The position numbers and the translations under genes were made by a program. The notes beneath the pieces are model-generated. The model saw only the letters and a program-made list of their open reading frames with translations. It did not search any database and was not told where the DNA came from. Shown here piece by piece: positions 1 through 11,309 of a stretch of DNA of 64,000 bases. Source of the DNA: Isoetes taiwanensis (Eukaryota > Streptophyta > Lycopodiopsida > Isoetales > Isoetaceae); contig JAJEKV010000047.1 in NCBI GenBank assembly GCA_021234155.1, positions 10,786,701 to 10,850,700 of the forward strand. The letters run 5' to 3'. Positions within the stretch are counted from its first letter, which is position 1. Every line of letters starts with the position of its first letter.

Positions 1-899
1 GCTACAGTTTATTTAAAATTGGTGAAAGCTTTGCCCCCTGACCTAGTAGTGAATACTTCTGATTTTACGAAGAAAGGGACGTCCAACTACCATGTTATAG
101 TTGTCACGGTCCTTTTCTGCTTTCCACACTCCAAATTCCAAAGGAAATTGAGATCACCAATGTTGAGCGTGAGTTTTGGAGTAATACCGTATGGGCATAT
201 AATATGACCATTGGCCGAGCCTTCTACAAGTGGATGTCAAGATGGTGTCATAATTTGTCCATGATAAGATTGACAACATTTACACCATCAATCTGAACAT
301 GATTGACTTGATGATTTTTCACCATTGCATGAACAATAGGTGTGGAAGTTGCTACAGCATCAACTAACACAGACTGGATAAAGGAAGTTGTTTGCGAAGA
401 GCAGGACAAAGTTTTAAAATAGTGGTCAAACTGAGAGGGATTTTGATTTTAGCAAGTTCTTCTTGAAGTTCCAATGGAATGTGAGCTGAAGGACTTGCAG
501 GCTCCAATGGAACAAGATCCTTAGGTAATGATGTTGATACTTCATGCAAAAAGCTTGACTTTAGCGGCAATATTTGGTTATAGTTGATTGCATAAGGTGG
601 CAAGGGTGGTGTCGGCTCAACAGTGAGCTCGAGTAGTAGTGTGCAAGAATGCATCCTTCGACAGCCCACATGAGATGGAGAGTGTGCAAGAGTGCATCCT
701 TCGACAGCCCACATGAGATGGAGAAGACGCAGGCAGCTTAGGCATCACATGAGGCATAAGGTTCTTCAAGTTGTTTTTAAGATAAAGAGATTTAGCTGGT
801 GGAGTCTGTGGAATGGTAACTACTGCATAAGGAGACTGCATGTCATGGAGCATGAGATATGGCATTGTGGACTGCCATGTGCTTGATGTGAAATTAGAC

Positions 900-1503
900 C
901 ATGGAATAATTTAAGGGCTAAACTTAGCTATTTGGCAATTTTTTAGCACATTTTCAAAAAAAATTGGCTAAAGTAAATGGAAAAAATTGGGAAAAAAATA
1001 ATAATTTTAGCTTAACTTTTTTCGGGACTGCACCAAACCTACAGCTCTTTAGCCAAACGCAAGAAAGTAAGAGAGTGAAATTTTGTATTGTTTAGCCAAA
1101 CCATAGAAACTTTTAGAATGAATTTTGGGCTAGTTTAGCTAACATCATTCTAGTGTATATGAAATATATGATTAGTACTTTAATTTCTAGTATTATGAAT
1201 TAATTTGAATCCTAGACTTTGCTAGTTAGCATTATTTTAGAATGTTTTCACAAGAAAATGACCAAAATAAGTGGAAACAATTGAAAAAAAATATAGTAAT
1301 TTAGCTTAATATTTTCTGTTGGTTACACCATAGAAATTTTTGGGATGATGTTTGGGTTAGTTTAGCTAAATGCTAGAAAGTATGAGAGGAAAAATGTGTA
1401 GAGTTTAGCTAAACCACAGAAAGTTTTGGGGGTTAATATCGAGCAAATTTAGCTAAAGTCATTCTGGCTAATAAGAAATATGCGATTAGTAATTTATTCC
1501 CTG
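900..1503. mobile_element. Non-autonomous hAT element, copy 1 of TTTAGCC family
   Basis: A 604-bp AT-rich insert in the gypsy relic. The flanking 8 bp are identical, AATTAGAC at 892-899 and 1504-1511, the target-site duplication length of hAT. The ends are CATGGAATAATTT and AATTTATTCCCTG, an imperfect inverted pair of the CAGGG...CCCTG hAT type. The interior holds many TTTAGCC/GGCTAAA words, as in the elements at 8621 and 41580. It consists of two diverged ~290-bp direct halves (about 910-1195 and 1196-1490). No coding sequence is seen. Confidence 0.85.
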
Positions 1504-3232
1504 AATTAGACCAATCCAATTTGAAGCACGAAGGATCTCTTCCTGGGCCTGTTGGTCCTGATGAGCTTGAGCAGAAATATGAGTTTGTTGCTGAGGTTGT
1601 GGAGCGCGAGGAGGACGACGCATGCTGGGCCGTGGGCCTTTTTTGTCATTGGCAACCCAAAGCTGATACATCATGAGACATACTGAGGTGGTTTGATTTG
1701 TACTAGAAATTGGACTTAGACTTGAAAAAGTCAAGGACATATGGTACCATTTTTTGGCGAAAAGGCGTGGGATGATCGTTCTACACTCCTTCATGTCGTA
1801 GTTGCACATATTGCAACATATGAGGATTGACTGAATAGTTGACTAGTTCAATGGCCTGTTTCGAGGGCGTGGGTCGTAAGTACTCAGTCATGAGATGAAT
1901 AGTTGGTGGAAGACCTTGTAAAAGCCACTCTTAGTGTGACATTCCCTGAGCTTGCTAATTGTGATAAGCAATCCATCAACAAAGTCACACGCAGACACCA
2001 TTGTCTGTCGATGCATGTCATTGAGTTGCTTCAAAAGTTGTTCATCTTTAGCCATAAGCCACTAATGTGGAGCACCACACAACATAGTCGAGAATAGAAT
2101 AGAATAGAAAAAACAACAACATAGTCGAGAAAACGTGAAACTTGATCTACAACTGCAATTGTCCATTGAGCTTCAACATGAGCCCCAACACTTTGGTCTT
2201 GAATGGGTTTGCCTTTAGCAGTGCTAAATATGGGATAAAGAGAGTTTAAAATTGAGGCCCATGATAGTGTCTAAAGTAGGGGAGAAATTTTCTGGAGCCT
2301 GAGTAGCAACTGATTGGAATGATACTTGAGTAGGCAAGGGGTCCTCTGTAGTGAAAGTGGGTCCTATAAAAACAGCATTGGCAGACATTGGTGCTGGAGA
2401 CTGACTTGGTAGGTTTTGAATATATTGGTTGAGATTGAGGCTAGAGGATGCTTGGTAAGTAGGGGCATGAAGGTCAGGATTATCAACTGCAGGATTACCA
2501 TTTTCTTTTATGGGCATGTCACCCACGTGGTAGACGTTAACTGGATTTGAACTTGGAGAGAAAGCTGATAATCATTAATGTGGGTTGAACCAAAAGATAC
2601 ATGTTGATTACTCATGCCATAGTATGGTGAAGATGGTTGAGAATGGTGTGGAGCTTGCAAAGGAGAAATGAATGTAAGTGCTTTTCGGAGTTTGAAAAAA
2701 CTGTGGAAAAGAACCATTAAAGGGAGTATGATGCGCATAAACTTGAGGTGGAGGAGATGGTGGTTGAAAACATTAGCGAAAACATGGAGGTGATTGCGGA
2801 GGAGAGAGAATACGAAGGGTAAGAGGTGTCGATTGAGCTTGAGAGCGAGGGCGACTTTTTTCAATATTATAATTGCATAAAGAGAGTGCACAGCTAGCTT
2901 TTCGGCATTCGAGGCACGATGTAGTTTGTTGAAGAAGTTATCCTGAATGAAATCTCTGTAAGACATTATGAATCAAAGGAGAAAAAGGAACTAGCGGCAA
3001 CAGTGTTTGGAGTCTGGGTCAGGTTCTGGACAACCTACAAGATAGCGCTCGGTGAGGACCCTTGAATCTAACATATGCAAGATTTTGCAAAAAAACTAAG
3101 AAATGGAGAACAACAATGAAAACAAGTAAGATATCATTGCCGAAATTGAGAATCCCTTGATATGAGAAAGCCAAAATAACACGGATCTTGTTATGAATGT
3201 AAAGAGTAAACATTAAATCTTATCTAGCTTAT

Positions 3233-3252
3233 AGATCTAAGCTTCTGATATA
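3233..3252 (-). other. Degenerate initiator-Met tRNA primer-binding site
   Basis: On the minus strand this reads ATATCAGAAGCTTAGATC. It is close to the plant retrotransposon sequence TGGTATCAGAGCTTAGATC that pairs with initiator methionine tRNA. It lies just upstream of the gag-like region, where a PBS is expected. The 5' LTR would lie at higher coordinates, but its ends cannot be fixed. Confidence 0.5.
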
Positions 3253-3949
3253 TAGTATATTGGCCTTGAGCCCATAATGTTAAAAAATGCCGTTAGGTGA
3301 AGCGGCAACCGACTCCCAAAATCTCTGATGAAGAAGCTGATCAGTCAGCCTAACTATGGCAGTTAGGCGACCTTTGAGTAGGATCACACAAAAAATGGTC
3401 ATGGCACGTCTGAGCAAAATGGGCACCCCAGAAACCAGGGTAAGTAAAAAAGGACATGGTCACCCATCTGATGTCGTAGCCTGAACTATCATGCCATAAA
3501 GGCCGTGATGACCTGTTGAAGAGGACTCACGTCCAGGGGGCCGTGACGCCTTCATGCCGAGGTATCTCTTTGTCTTTTCTTGCCCACTAGCGACTTTCTG
3601 GCAAAGGCAGATCTTGCCACATCCTTGCTACGAGGCTCCTTTCAAATACCTTAGAAATAGTCATGTAGCCTTGAGCTTAGGACTAACTGGTCCACGACCA
3701 AAATATTTTGGTACAGATTAAGATCTGTAGGAGTAAATTCAACAGGAAAGATTGAGGCATTTCCTTGAAACTATAAGGTAATTCGCTAATTTCAAATCGT
3801 CAAATCTTCTGAACATATTCATAATCATTTTTAGACCCTCTTTGGCAAAAAGGGACATGCTTTCCAATCTGAAATGCAATTTGCAATTTTGCTGAAGATC
3901 TCTTCCATCATTTGATAAGCAGCATATGTTGATTTAGAGTGATAACTAT

Positions 3950-4060
3950 GCTGATCCAAAGTTGGCACTTTTTGCACTTAAGAAAGACAAGTGCTTAGGA
4001 CCTGATGACATACCAATTTTCTCAGAGTTATTAAGAGTGTTTGGAGTCAGACGTTTTTAA
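3950..4060 (+). pseudogene. LINE reverse transcriptase fragment
   Basis: A 36-codon open segment contains FALKKDKCLGPDDIPIFSEL. This matches the conserved start of plant L1-type reverse transcriptase (lysine-rich turn followed by GPD-G-P-x-x-F). It ends in a stop about 30 bp before the CACTA element at 4092. It is probably the RT remnant of the same LINE whose C-terminal zinc-finger segment appears at 7684. The surrounding frame is destroyed. Confidence 0.6.
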
Positions 4061-4091
4061 TTTATTTTATATTTTTCATCACTCACAAATT

Positions 4092-6429
4092 CACTACAAG
4101 AGAATAAACAATCTAAGTCACTAGTTTCATCGTTTATTTACTTAAAATTGCATTACCAAAATTTTTAGATTTTGATACAATATTGAATGGTAGTTGTTGA
4201 TGAAATCGCATCATCTATATCGTCACTTGTAGCATCATAAATAACAATAGTTGTAGTATGATAATTTATAGCATTGTAGTGGCATAATAGTACATTTGTA
4301 GCATCATCTATAGCTGCAGTTATAATGTCATGTATTTTGTCCTTGTGGTGCTATAATAGTGTTAGCTATAGGATCACATGTATTGCTATCATTATATAAA
4401 TCATTCATAATGTCACCATGAGCACTATAATAGTGTTAGCTATAGCAGCACCTGTATTGCTATAATTAAATGACCCATAATGTCAACATGAGCGTTATGC
4501 TTTGTATCATTCTTTCTAACATGATTAGTATTAGATGTAGCATCATTGACAATACCATATATAATATCACGTAGATATTATGAGTATAATGTCACGTATT
4601 ATTGTGGTTGTATCAAATATAATTCACGTTTTCCACCACCTATAATACCATCTATAAGGCCAATTTTATCTTATCCCTAAACTTATAGTGTCAATCATAG
4701 TGTCATAAGTCACACATGATTTGCATTGTTTATTAAGGCATTGATTATTTCTATGACATTATATTACAAATAAGAAAAATAAGTAGAAAAAAGCTTTTGA
4801 TTTATAAAACCCAAAAGTTATTTCTCAAGCAAAAAATATATATTAAGAAGATTCAAATATTCCAAACAAACATTTCTTGAAGATCCCAACAGAAGATACT
4901 ATCACAAATCCTGTCATTGTATCCAACAATGACAATCTTCCACTAATTCATTAAACTTCATCTTACAACGATAGTTCATAATCATCATAATAATACATAT
5001 ATCCCAAGAAGTCCATATACAATAATCATAGTTCTTTATGAAGTAGATATTGGATAGATCTCACCATGTTTCATGGATCCAACTTTAGAAGCATTATGGT
5101 CTTCACGTAGATATCCAATCCATTTGTAACACTAATCTCTGAAAGTAAATTAGGGACGTTTAAGTGTTTAATGTCTCCATTTCAACTATAAACATTTACA
5201 TCTAGTTGCTTACCACAACTTCAAAATATCTTAATATGCTAACCATAAAACATTCTAAACAGCCATATAATCACAGCCTATTGCTTTTTGCTCACCAAGA
5301 CTGGAAGAAGGCATCTTACATTCCAAGATAATTTAACATGTTCACATAACCTACAAGCTACATGCACAGCAGCCCTATAACCTTATCTATAGCAAGTTGC
5401 AACTTCGGCAAATATAGAACTATATGGCAATCATGTAGAAACTATGTCGAACAATAAACCTTCAGAAGCAAAAGCATAGTCCATAAATGCCTAAACACCT
5501 AAAGACACAATCATGCACTTTACTAAATAAGGGAAGCAAATAACAGGGAATGGAAACAACAAGGAACAATTTACCAATATGTAGGAAAAATTTCTGATCT
5601 GATTAGAAGACCCATGAAGCTTAGTCCTTGCAAGATGCCATCAATTAAATGGTAGATGATCAAGCAGAAGATCGTGATTCAAGTGTGGATTGCAACAATT
5701 AGGAGGCCCCACATTTACTATATCTACAACTTAGTGATGATGAATTAGAGGATATTGCACATGATATAAGGAGATGAAGTGGCACTTGGAAATTTGCCCT
5801 AATAGAATCTTTTTCTTTCTTGTTATAATAATATGATTTTGTATACTTTGTCTATGGGAGTCTGTAGAATATTTTTCTTTCCTGTTCGAATAATATCATT
5901 TTGTATATGGGCGTTTGAAGAAGGTAGTGCCATTACAAATGATATTATAATTGTCATAAGCATTAACATTTATACTATCATTATCAAAATTACAACTAGT
6001 ATTGATAGTAAGAGTGATGTAAGTCGTGATATTATCCATGATGCTATTATCGACACATATAGCGTCATATGCTAGCACTGATATAATGTTGTCAATATAT
6101 GATACTATAGATGAAGCTATGAGTGATACTGTAGCTGGCATAAGCTATAATGCTTATATTGCCATTAACACCATTGGAGTAATAAATGATGGTAAAATGA
6201 TGCAGTATGTGATATTATTCATGACACTATTAGTAACACATATATTGTCATTAGTTAGTAGTCATATAATTGTTGATCAAATTTATGACGATGCTGATGA
6301 TGCTATGATGATAGAATCTTGTCATTGGTAGTGTCACTATATCTTGAATATCATTATTTATATCACTTAATACTTTTTGAAATTTTAGGTGATATTAAAG
6401 TGATGAAAAATGGCTATTCTCTTGTAGTG
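4092..6429. mobile_element. Non-autonomous CACTA (En/Spm-type) transposon
   Basis: A 2338-bp element with perfect 15-bp terminal inverted repeats: CACTACAAGAGAATA at 4092-4106 and TATTCTCTTGTAGTG at 6415-6429. The flanking trinucleotides match (ATT at 4089-4091 and 6430-6432), the 3-bp duplication expected of CACTA elements. Both subterminal zones (about 4190-4700 and 5925-6330) are packed with degenerate short words such as TAGTGTCAT, TAGCATCAT and TATAATGTCA in direct and inverted orientation. These resemble transposase-binding arrays. Small open frames there are repeat translations, and no transposase is recognisable. It sits inside a LINE relic. Confidence 0.93.
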
Positions 6430-8240
6430 ATTCATGAGCATAGGCTAATTCTGTTTTAATAATTTAGTCAACATTCTTTTCTAGAGATATAATCTCAACA
6501 ATGTAGCAGCTACATAAAAGAGGCTTTATTGGATCCGTCGAGAAAATCTTCCTATTATATATCTTAAACCTGACTTGCAAAAGCATATGATAGTTGGAAT
6601 TTGTTGCACTTGTCTATCTGCACATTGTTCTTTTCATGATGAGCCCTTTAGATATTTTTCCGTTGGTTGTGGTATTTGCCGAGGATGTCTGCTAACTTCT
6701 CATTTTACTATAGTGGTTGGGGCTCTTTCTCAGTTATTTGTTGTTGCTATAGTGTGGAGGGACTTTTCTAGGGTCTACCTATAGAAGACGGCACAAAATA
6801 AGCATGCAATCATTAAATAAACGACACTTTTTTATTTCTAGTAGTCAATTAATAGAATCTGTTGGTTTGTACTACAAAGGAAGGTGATATGATCAAGGTG
6901 GCTTGGTCTAAATATGGGCAGATGGTTTGGGATGGACTTCTTGTCGCAAAGTAAGATCCTAGCTTTCAAGTTTATTTGGAGGCTACTTAATGGCGACAAT
7001 CTGGCCTTCCCATAGAGTCAATTAATTATTGCATCTTTTGACGTGCAATAATTAAGTATAGCATCCCATTTGAGAAGAATATGATTAAGCATGTTTTGCA
7101 ATGGGCACTATTTCACTCAATCCTTAAACTATTCTCTTTTTCATTGCTTAGCGAGGGCTATTGACTGATTGGGATGCAATAATACATTTATTTATGCCAT
7201 GTCCCTCCATTCTTATCTTACTAGGAGTGTTATGGTGGTCGGCCTTGCTACTGCCACATTTTTCAGTATCCCCACTTGCCGCATCAATCTATCTCTTTAC
7301 ATGACGACGATTATTCATCTCCATCTAGACTTGGTACAATGATGGCCATCTCATGTCTTGGACTAGCTTCCAAGCAAAGTTCCTTCTATCCCCTTGCACA
7401 GAGACGATGGGTCCTAGCAGGTGTCATCTCTATTCGATCATGGTCGGAAGGTGGTTGCATCTTGTCATGGTCTGTGTTCCAAGTAAAAATATGACTCTCG
7501 CATTTGCATGTAACTGTATGGGAGAAGGTAGCAGAGAACTTGCCTCTTATAGCGGAAGTTGGTGTCATTGAAATGGTGTCATGTGATTGTTAAGAGGATA
7601 TTCACAAAGGCAAGTAATTTGTCTGCTGTATATATTGTCTCCTCTTAGCCCGATGGCCTCTCCCACTACCAAATGGATGGCAATTGCAGATCCCAGAACT
7701 CATGTGGGCTCGTATATGGCATGAGCTTTGGGATAAGTTGCTTCATCCTAAAGTATATATACTTTGGTGGCAAGTGTTACATAAGTATTTGCATGTAAAT
7801 GCCTTGCAGCATTGCTATGACCTTCATATCTCTGCAATATACCTCCTTTGCCTTTTACATGTCGAAACACTTGAACATTGCCTCTTCTCTTGTCCAGAAG
7901 TTCAACCAGCATGTTCCTAGCTACAAGGTTTATTTAACAGTACATTGGACAACCAATCTGTTCTCTTCGCATCCTACCTAGGTGCATGAGCCCTAGCTAA
8001 GCAGAAGGTATTTCTTCTAGGGTCTATTTGTTATTGTGGTCAATCTGGGAGTGTTGCAGCCTGCACATTTTTCAAGGCATTTATTCATCTGTTCGTAGTA
8101 TTATTGCTATAGCCCAGGCTAAGATACAGATGGCTTATAAATTTTCCTCCCTCATGGAAGAAGTGGGAGGCTGTAATTGGATTCAGAATTAATTCTTATC
8201 ATTAGTCTCCTATGCAGGAATAAGTACATAATGCTTCAAC
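6430..8240 (+). mobile_element. Decayed L1-type LINE, 3' part (copy 1)
   Basis: This continues the LINE broken by the CACTA insertion. At 7684-7920 the translation contains ELWDKLLHPKVYILWWQVLH, then LCLLHVETLEHCLFSCPEV. That is the zf-RVT pattern W..lW..lpPKvk.flWr.lh ... C..ve(T/S).eHllf.Cp found at the C terminus of plant LINE ORF2. A weaker zf-RVT-like copy (ILAFKFIWRLLNG) lies near 6950. The tryptophan-rich tail LLWSIWECCSLHIFQGIYSS follows near 8030. Frames are interrupted. A T-tract at about 8260-8285 lies just downstream. Confidence 0.6.
7684..7920 (+). pseudogene. zf-RVT domain remnant of LINE ORF2
   Basis: The 78-codon frame carries the zinc-binding RT-associated domain pattern (W-x-x-LW, PKVYILWW, then a C/H-rich end with HCLFSCPE). 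No start or complete domain context survives. It is homologous to the two-piece copy at about 8530-8620 and 9070-9165. Confidence 0.6.
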
Positions 8241-8254
8241 TCATGTTTTAGGAG

Positions 8255-8285
<31 letters not shown>

Positions 8286-8620
8286 GGGTACATAGTTACA
8301 TGAGATATGTCATCTTCTAATGTTTAATTTTGATTCATATCTAGATGGGATGTGCCACTATGGGAAAAATGTGGCAAAGAACTTTCCTCGTCTGGTGGGG
8401 ATTGGGGCTATGGAAAGGACCCCATGATGTTGCGAAGAGTCTATTCATTGAGGCAAGTGTTTTATTGGATCTGTATATCATCAGATGCCCTCTTAATGTC
8501 AGATGGTGGCAACTATAAATCCCATAACATATATGATGTTGGCCACGGAATAAGTTGCTTCATTCCAAAGGTCTATGTGTTTTAGTGGCAGATTATCCAC
8601 AGATATTTGCGTGTTAACAC

Positions 8621-9069
8621 CAGAGTAAACTTTAAAGTGCTCGTCTCTCTTAAATAGTAAAATTAGTTTGGCTAATCTAGGCTAATCATAGGCCTAAAAC
8701 TTTCTAAGGCTTGGCTAAAGTTTGCAAAACTTTGAATTTCCAATTTCTTGTGCTTGGCTAAACGTTTCACATTTTTCTGATCATATTTAGAACGCTTGGA
8801 TATTTCTTAGGACAATGAAGATCAAAGATATTAGCCAATCAATTTTTTTAACTCTAGATTGTAAAATTAAATGGTAAAATTAGTTTGTCTAATCTAGGTT
8901 AAAAGCTTGGCTAAAGTCTGCAAATCTTTGAATTTTCAACTGTACACATCCTTTTTATCATACTTTAAACGCTTGGCTAAAATGGTAATGGATCAAAGCC
9001 ATTCAGAATTTGGTTTGTAAGGCTAAAATTTAGCCAATCTGCTAGACTTAGCTGCTAAAGTCTACAATG
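8621..9069. mobile_element. Non-autonomous hAT element, copy 2 of TTTAGCC family
   Basis: A 449-bp insert starting CAGAGTAAACTTTA and ending TAAAGTCTACAATG (imperfect TIRs). It is flanked by GTTAACAC (8613-8620) and GTTAACAG (9070-9077), an 8-bp duplication with one mismatch. Its left end resembles that of the element at 41580 (CAGGGTAAATTTTAAGG), and the interior carries the same TTTAGCC/GGCTAAA words. It interrupts the zf-RVT relic, whose homology resumes on the other side. No coding sequence. Confidence 0.83.
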
Positions 9070-9239
9070 GTTAACAGATTAAGTCGTTGCCATGATTTTT
9101 ACATCTTTGCTTTATGCCCATTTTGCCTTTTCAACATTGAGACTTGTAAGCACTGTCTTTTTTCTACGTCTCATTACTATCCCCAAATGACCGTCTCAAA
9201 CACATTTTCCCTCACATATGCATTGTTCCAAAGCCCCTA

Positions 9240-9850
9240 TATCCCCAAATAGCATAGCCTATCCCCGATCAACAATCAAAACCAAATTAACATGAGCCAT
9301 AAGATCTTGTACCAACGGTCACGATTGAATCAACCAGAACCGTAGGATCGCTTATATATGGTCTATACACAAACCACCAAGCTATTCGAACCACAGGATA
9401 CGTCCCAAAGCCACATGAGCCGTAGGATCTCGGATCAACGGGATAAGCACTAAAAGAATAGGAGGTTTCAAGGTGATTTGATTTGGATGTATAAATGACC
9501 ATACCTGAAACCATAGACCATACCCCTAAAACAATTGAATGTGTTATTATACATATATTTAAAAAGAAAAAAGGGGCATAGATCTAGTAGAAAAAATAAT
9601 CATGTTAACTCGCTGGTTGTATTGGTGAAAGCATTCTTGTTATGACATTGATTATCTTGGTAAAGGTTCTAGTCCCCGTGTTTTATATTCCAAAACCTTA
9701 AATGAATCTGTATTTCATATTTTAAAATCATAAGCGCCCCCATAAATGACCATAATCGAATCGTGAGGTGTTTAGCGGCCCCATCATAAGCTTTGGACTA
9801 TAGAATCGACAGATCTGGCGACTGAGGTAGTCCAGGACAACAACCTCTTG
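9240..9850. other. Non-coding block between LINE pieces
   Basis: This separates the zf-RVT remnant from the LINE tail of copy 2. It holds short, loosely repeated words around CCGTAGGATC/CATGAGCC (about 9295-9440) but no gene, clear TIRs or duplications. It is probably another decayed insertion. Confidence 0.3.
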
Positions 9851-10139
9851 AACATCACAATGTAACCTTTTGGCATCCTACCAAAATGCATAGCCCTCAT
9901 TTAAGGAAAAGACATTTCATCTTAGATCTGGTTGGCTTTTGTGGTCGATTTGGGAAGGTAGCAGGCTTCACATCTTTCATGAGATCTATTCTTCTACCAA
10001 TGACATTATTCATGCCACTCAAGCTAAAGTATCTATAAGTGCTATCCCCTTGAGCCAGATGAAAGGGTTTGTATTTGGTCGATTATCTCCAGATTGGTTC
10101 CTACTATTGTGTTTGAAGTTCCATTTTGAATAACAAACC

Positions 10140-10900
10140 TTTTGTGCTAAGACCCTAAACTGCCATACCTAAGGTGACGGGTTCAACGCCTTATTTTGAA
10201 GGTGACCATCACATTTTCGGGTGTCTTATAAATTGTCCCATAGGCTACAACATCCCGTGGACGTTAAATACCATCCGTTTATCTATCTGTCTGCTCTTAA
10301 GAAAAAAAAGGGGGGATCGCGCCTAGAACTGCTCTTAGAGACAAAAACAATCAATTTGGTCATTCTTGTACTGCTCCATGGCCCCATTTACTTTGTCTGC
10401 TCCTTAATGCCAGTTTGATGAAGAGAGTTTGATTTAAGGCAAAATGGATAGAGCTTAAAACTGTACAGTTGCTTGCTAAATAATAATGGAAGGTTAGATG
10501 AACTACCTCCAGTTGATATGCGCTAGTGCTCATTGCTTTGTGCAGTATCTCCCACACTATCTAACGTGAATCAAGATAGATTTGTACTAAAGAACTGAGG
10601 CAATCCAAAGTGCTATAACCAAGCCTAAATTATAATACTGGATGAATTCAAGGACATTTCCGATCGAAATGTTCAAAAGAGAGAGGCAAATTTCTTGGGA
10701 GTTTCTAATTTTCTTGACCACACAATTTGAAACTAAGAAATTGAAGGGTAAGTATTATGCCACCTTATATTTTGCATGACATGGTGGACACGTTGTTAGG
10801 TATCAAGTCCAGTTTTCCTATAATCATCTTCCAATGATACTGTTGAAAAGCATTACCAATGGAGCATTATAGATGCATCTTACAGGTCCTTTGATTTTAA
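10140..10900. other. No recognisable feature
   Basis: AT-rich sequence with only short unsupported open frames. Nothing is recognised. Confidence 0.3.
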
Positions 10901-10904
10901 GGAA

Positions 10905-11020
10905 GGAGAAATTTTGTTGAGCAGAAAATTTCACGAAGAAATTTTCTGGCGGCCGCCAGCTGACCTGGCGGGCCGCGAGGAAAATTTATTCGTGAAATTT
11001 TCTGCTCAACAAAATTCTCC
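10905..11020. repeat. Fold-back element 1 with GC-rich core
   Basis: The arms at 10905-10937 and 10989-11020 are complementary over 32 positions with a single one-base bulge. The arms are AT-rich and contain TTGTTGAGCAGAAAATTTC and its complement. The ~50-bp centre holds GGCGGCCGCC and GGCGGGCCGCG and extends the stem imperfectly. No coding sequence. Confidence 0.85.
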
Positions 11021-11214
11021 AACGAAAAAAAAGGGGCTTCAAATTTTGCCCCCGATCTTCTCTTTCCTGCAGTTTTCCGGCAAGATGTGTTGGCGGCGCC
11101 GCTTAACCTGGGACGGCAAGGGCAGCTTCAGATCCGGTGGAGTTCAACATAAAATTATAGAGTTTAAAAACCTGTTGTTTGGGGCCGAAATTTGATGCCC
11201 CCTTTTTTTTCGTT
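11021..11214. repeat. Fold-back element 2, abutting element 1
   Basis: The arms at 11021-11053 (starting AACGAAAAAAAAGGGG) and 11181-11214 (ending CCCCCTTTTTTTTCGTT) are near-perfect inverted repeats of about 33 bp. The ~127-bp centre again has a GC-rich patch (GGCGGCGCCGC). It begins at the base after element 1 ends. Confidence 0.8.
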
Positions 11215-11247
11215 ACAACAATAACAATCAACATCATTATCGCTACA

Positions 11248-11288
11248 AGAAATTTATCGCGGCGGCCAAGGCCGCCGCGAACATTTCT
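11248..11288. repeat. Short GC hairpin, fold-back 3
   Basis: A perfect 10-bp stem CGCGGCGGCC (11258-11267) with GGCCGCCGCG (11270-11279) around a 2-base loop. An outer AGAAAT/ATTTCT pairing surrounds it. It shares the GGCGGCC core word of its two neighbours and is followed by TTCGAAAAAAAAGG, like the arm of element 2. Confidence 0.8.
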
Positions 11289-11309
11289 CTTCGAAAAAAA
11301 AGGCATGAA

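Larger units (their letters stand above)
1..3260 (-). mobile_element. Decayed Ty3/gypsy-like retrotransposon, gag to protease (5' part)
   Basis: Read on the minus strand, the region runs from a primer-binding-site-like sequence near 3250 through a proline- and glutamine-rich gag-like stretch (about 2966-1486) into a protease-like segment (about 360-40). Protease signs are a degenerate IDG-type active-site segment (VQIDGVNVVNLI, near 290-260) and a terminal YNMVVGRPFF (near 100-70), which matches the Y-x-x-x-x-GRP end of plant gypsy proteases. An EELAKIKIPLSLTTILKL segment (near 430) resembles the pre-protease linker of these polyproteins. The frame is broken by stops and shifts, so it is a relic. 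RT and integrase would lie left of the window. A hAT element (900-1503) is inserted in it. No LTR pair can be delimited. Confidence 0.65.
8345..10135 (+). mobile_element. Decayed L1-type LINE, 3' part (copy 2)
   Basis: A second copy in the same order as copy 1. The zf-RVT start lies at about 8530-8612 (the stretch around RNKLLHSKG is readable at DNA level). The rest, beginning VNRLSRCHDFYIFALCPFC and NIETCKHCLFST, is at 9070-9165, and the tail WSIWEGSRLHIFHEIYSS near 9940-9995. A hAT element (8621-9069) splits the zinc-finger part. A further unrelated block (about 9200-9840) lies between the finger and the tail. All frames are broken. Confidence 0.6.

Noticed and set aside
5833-6331. Several open frames on both strands inside the CACTA element (5833-6075, 5896-6141, 6026-6331)
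   Set aside because: They translate the degenerate short-word arrays. Overlapping frames on both strands indicate repeat composition.
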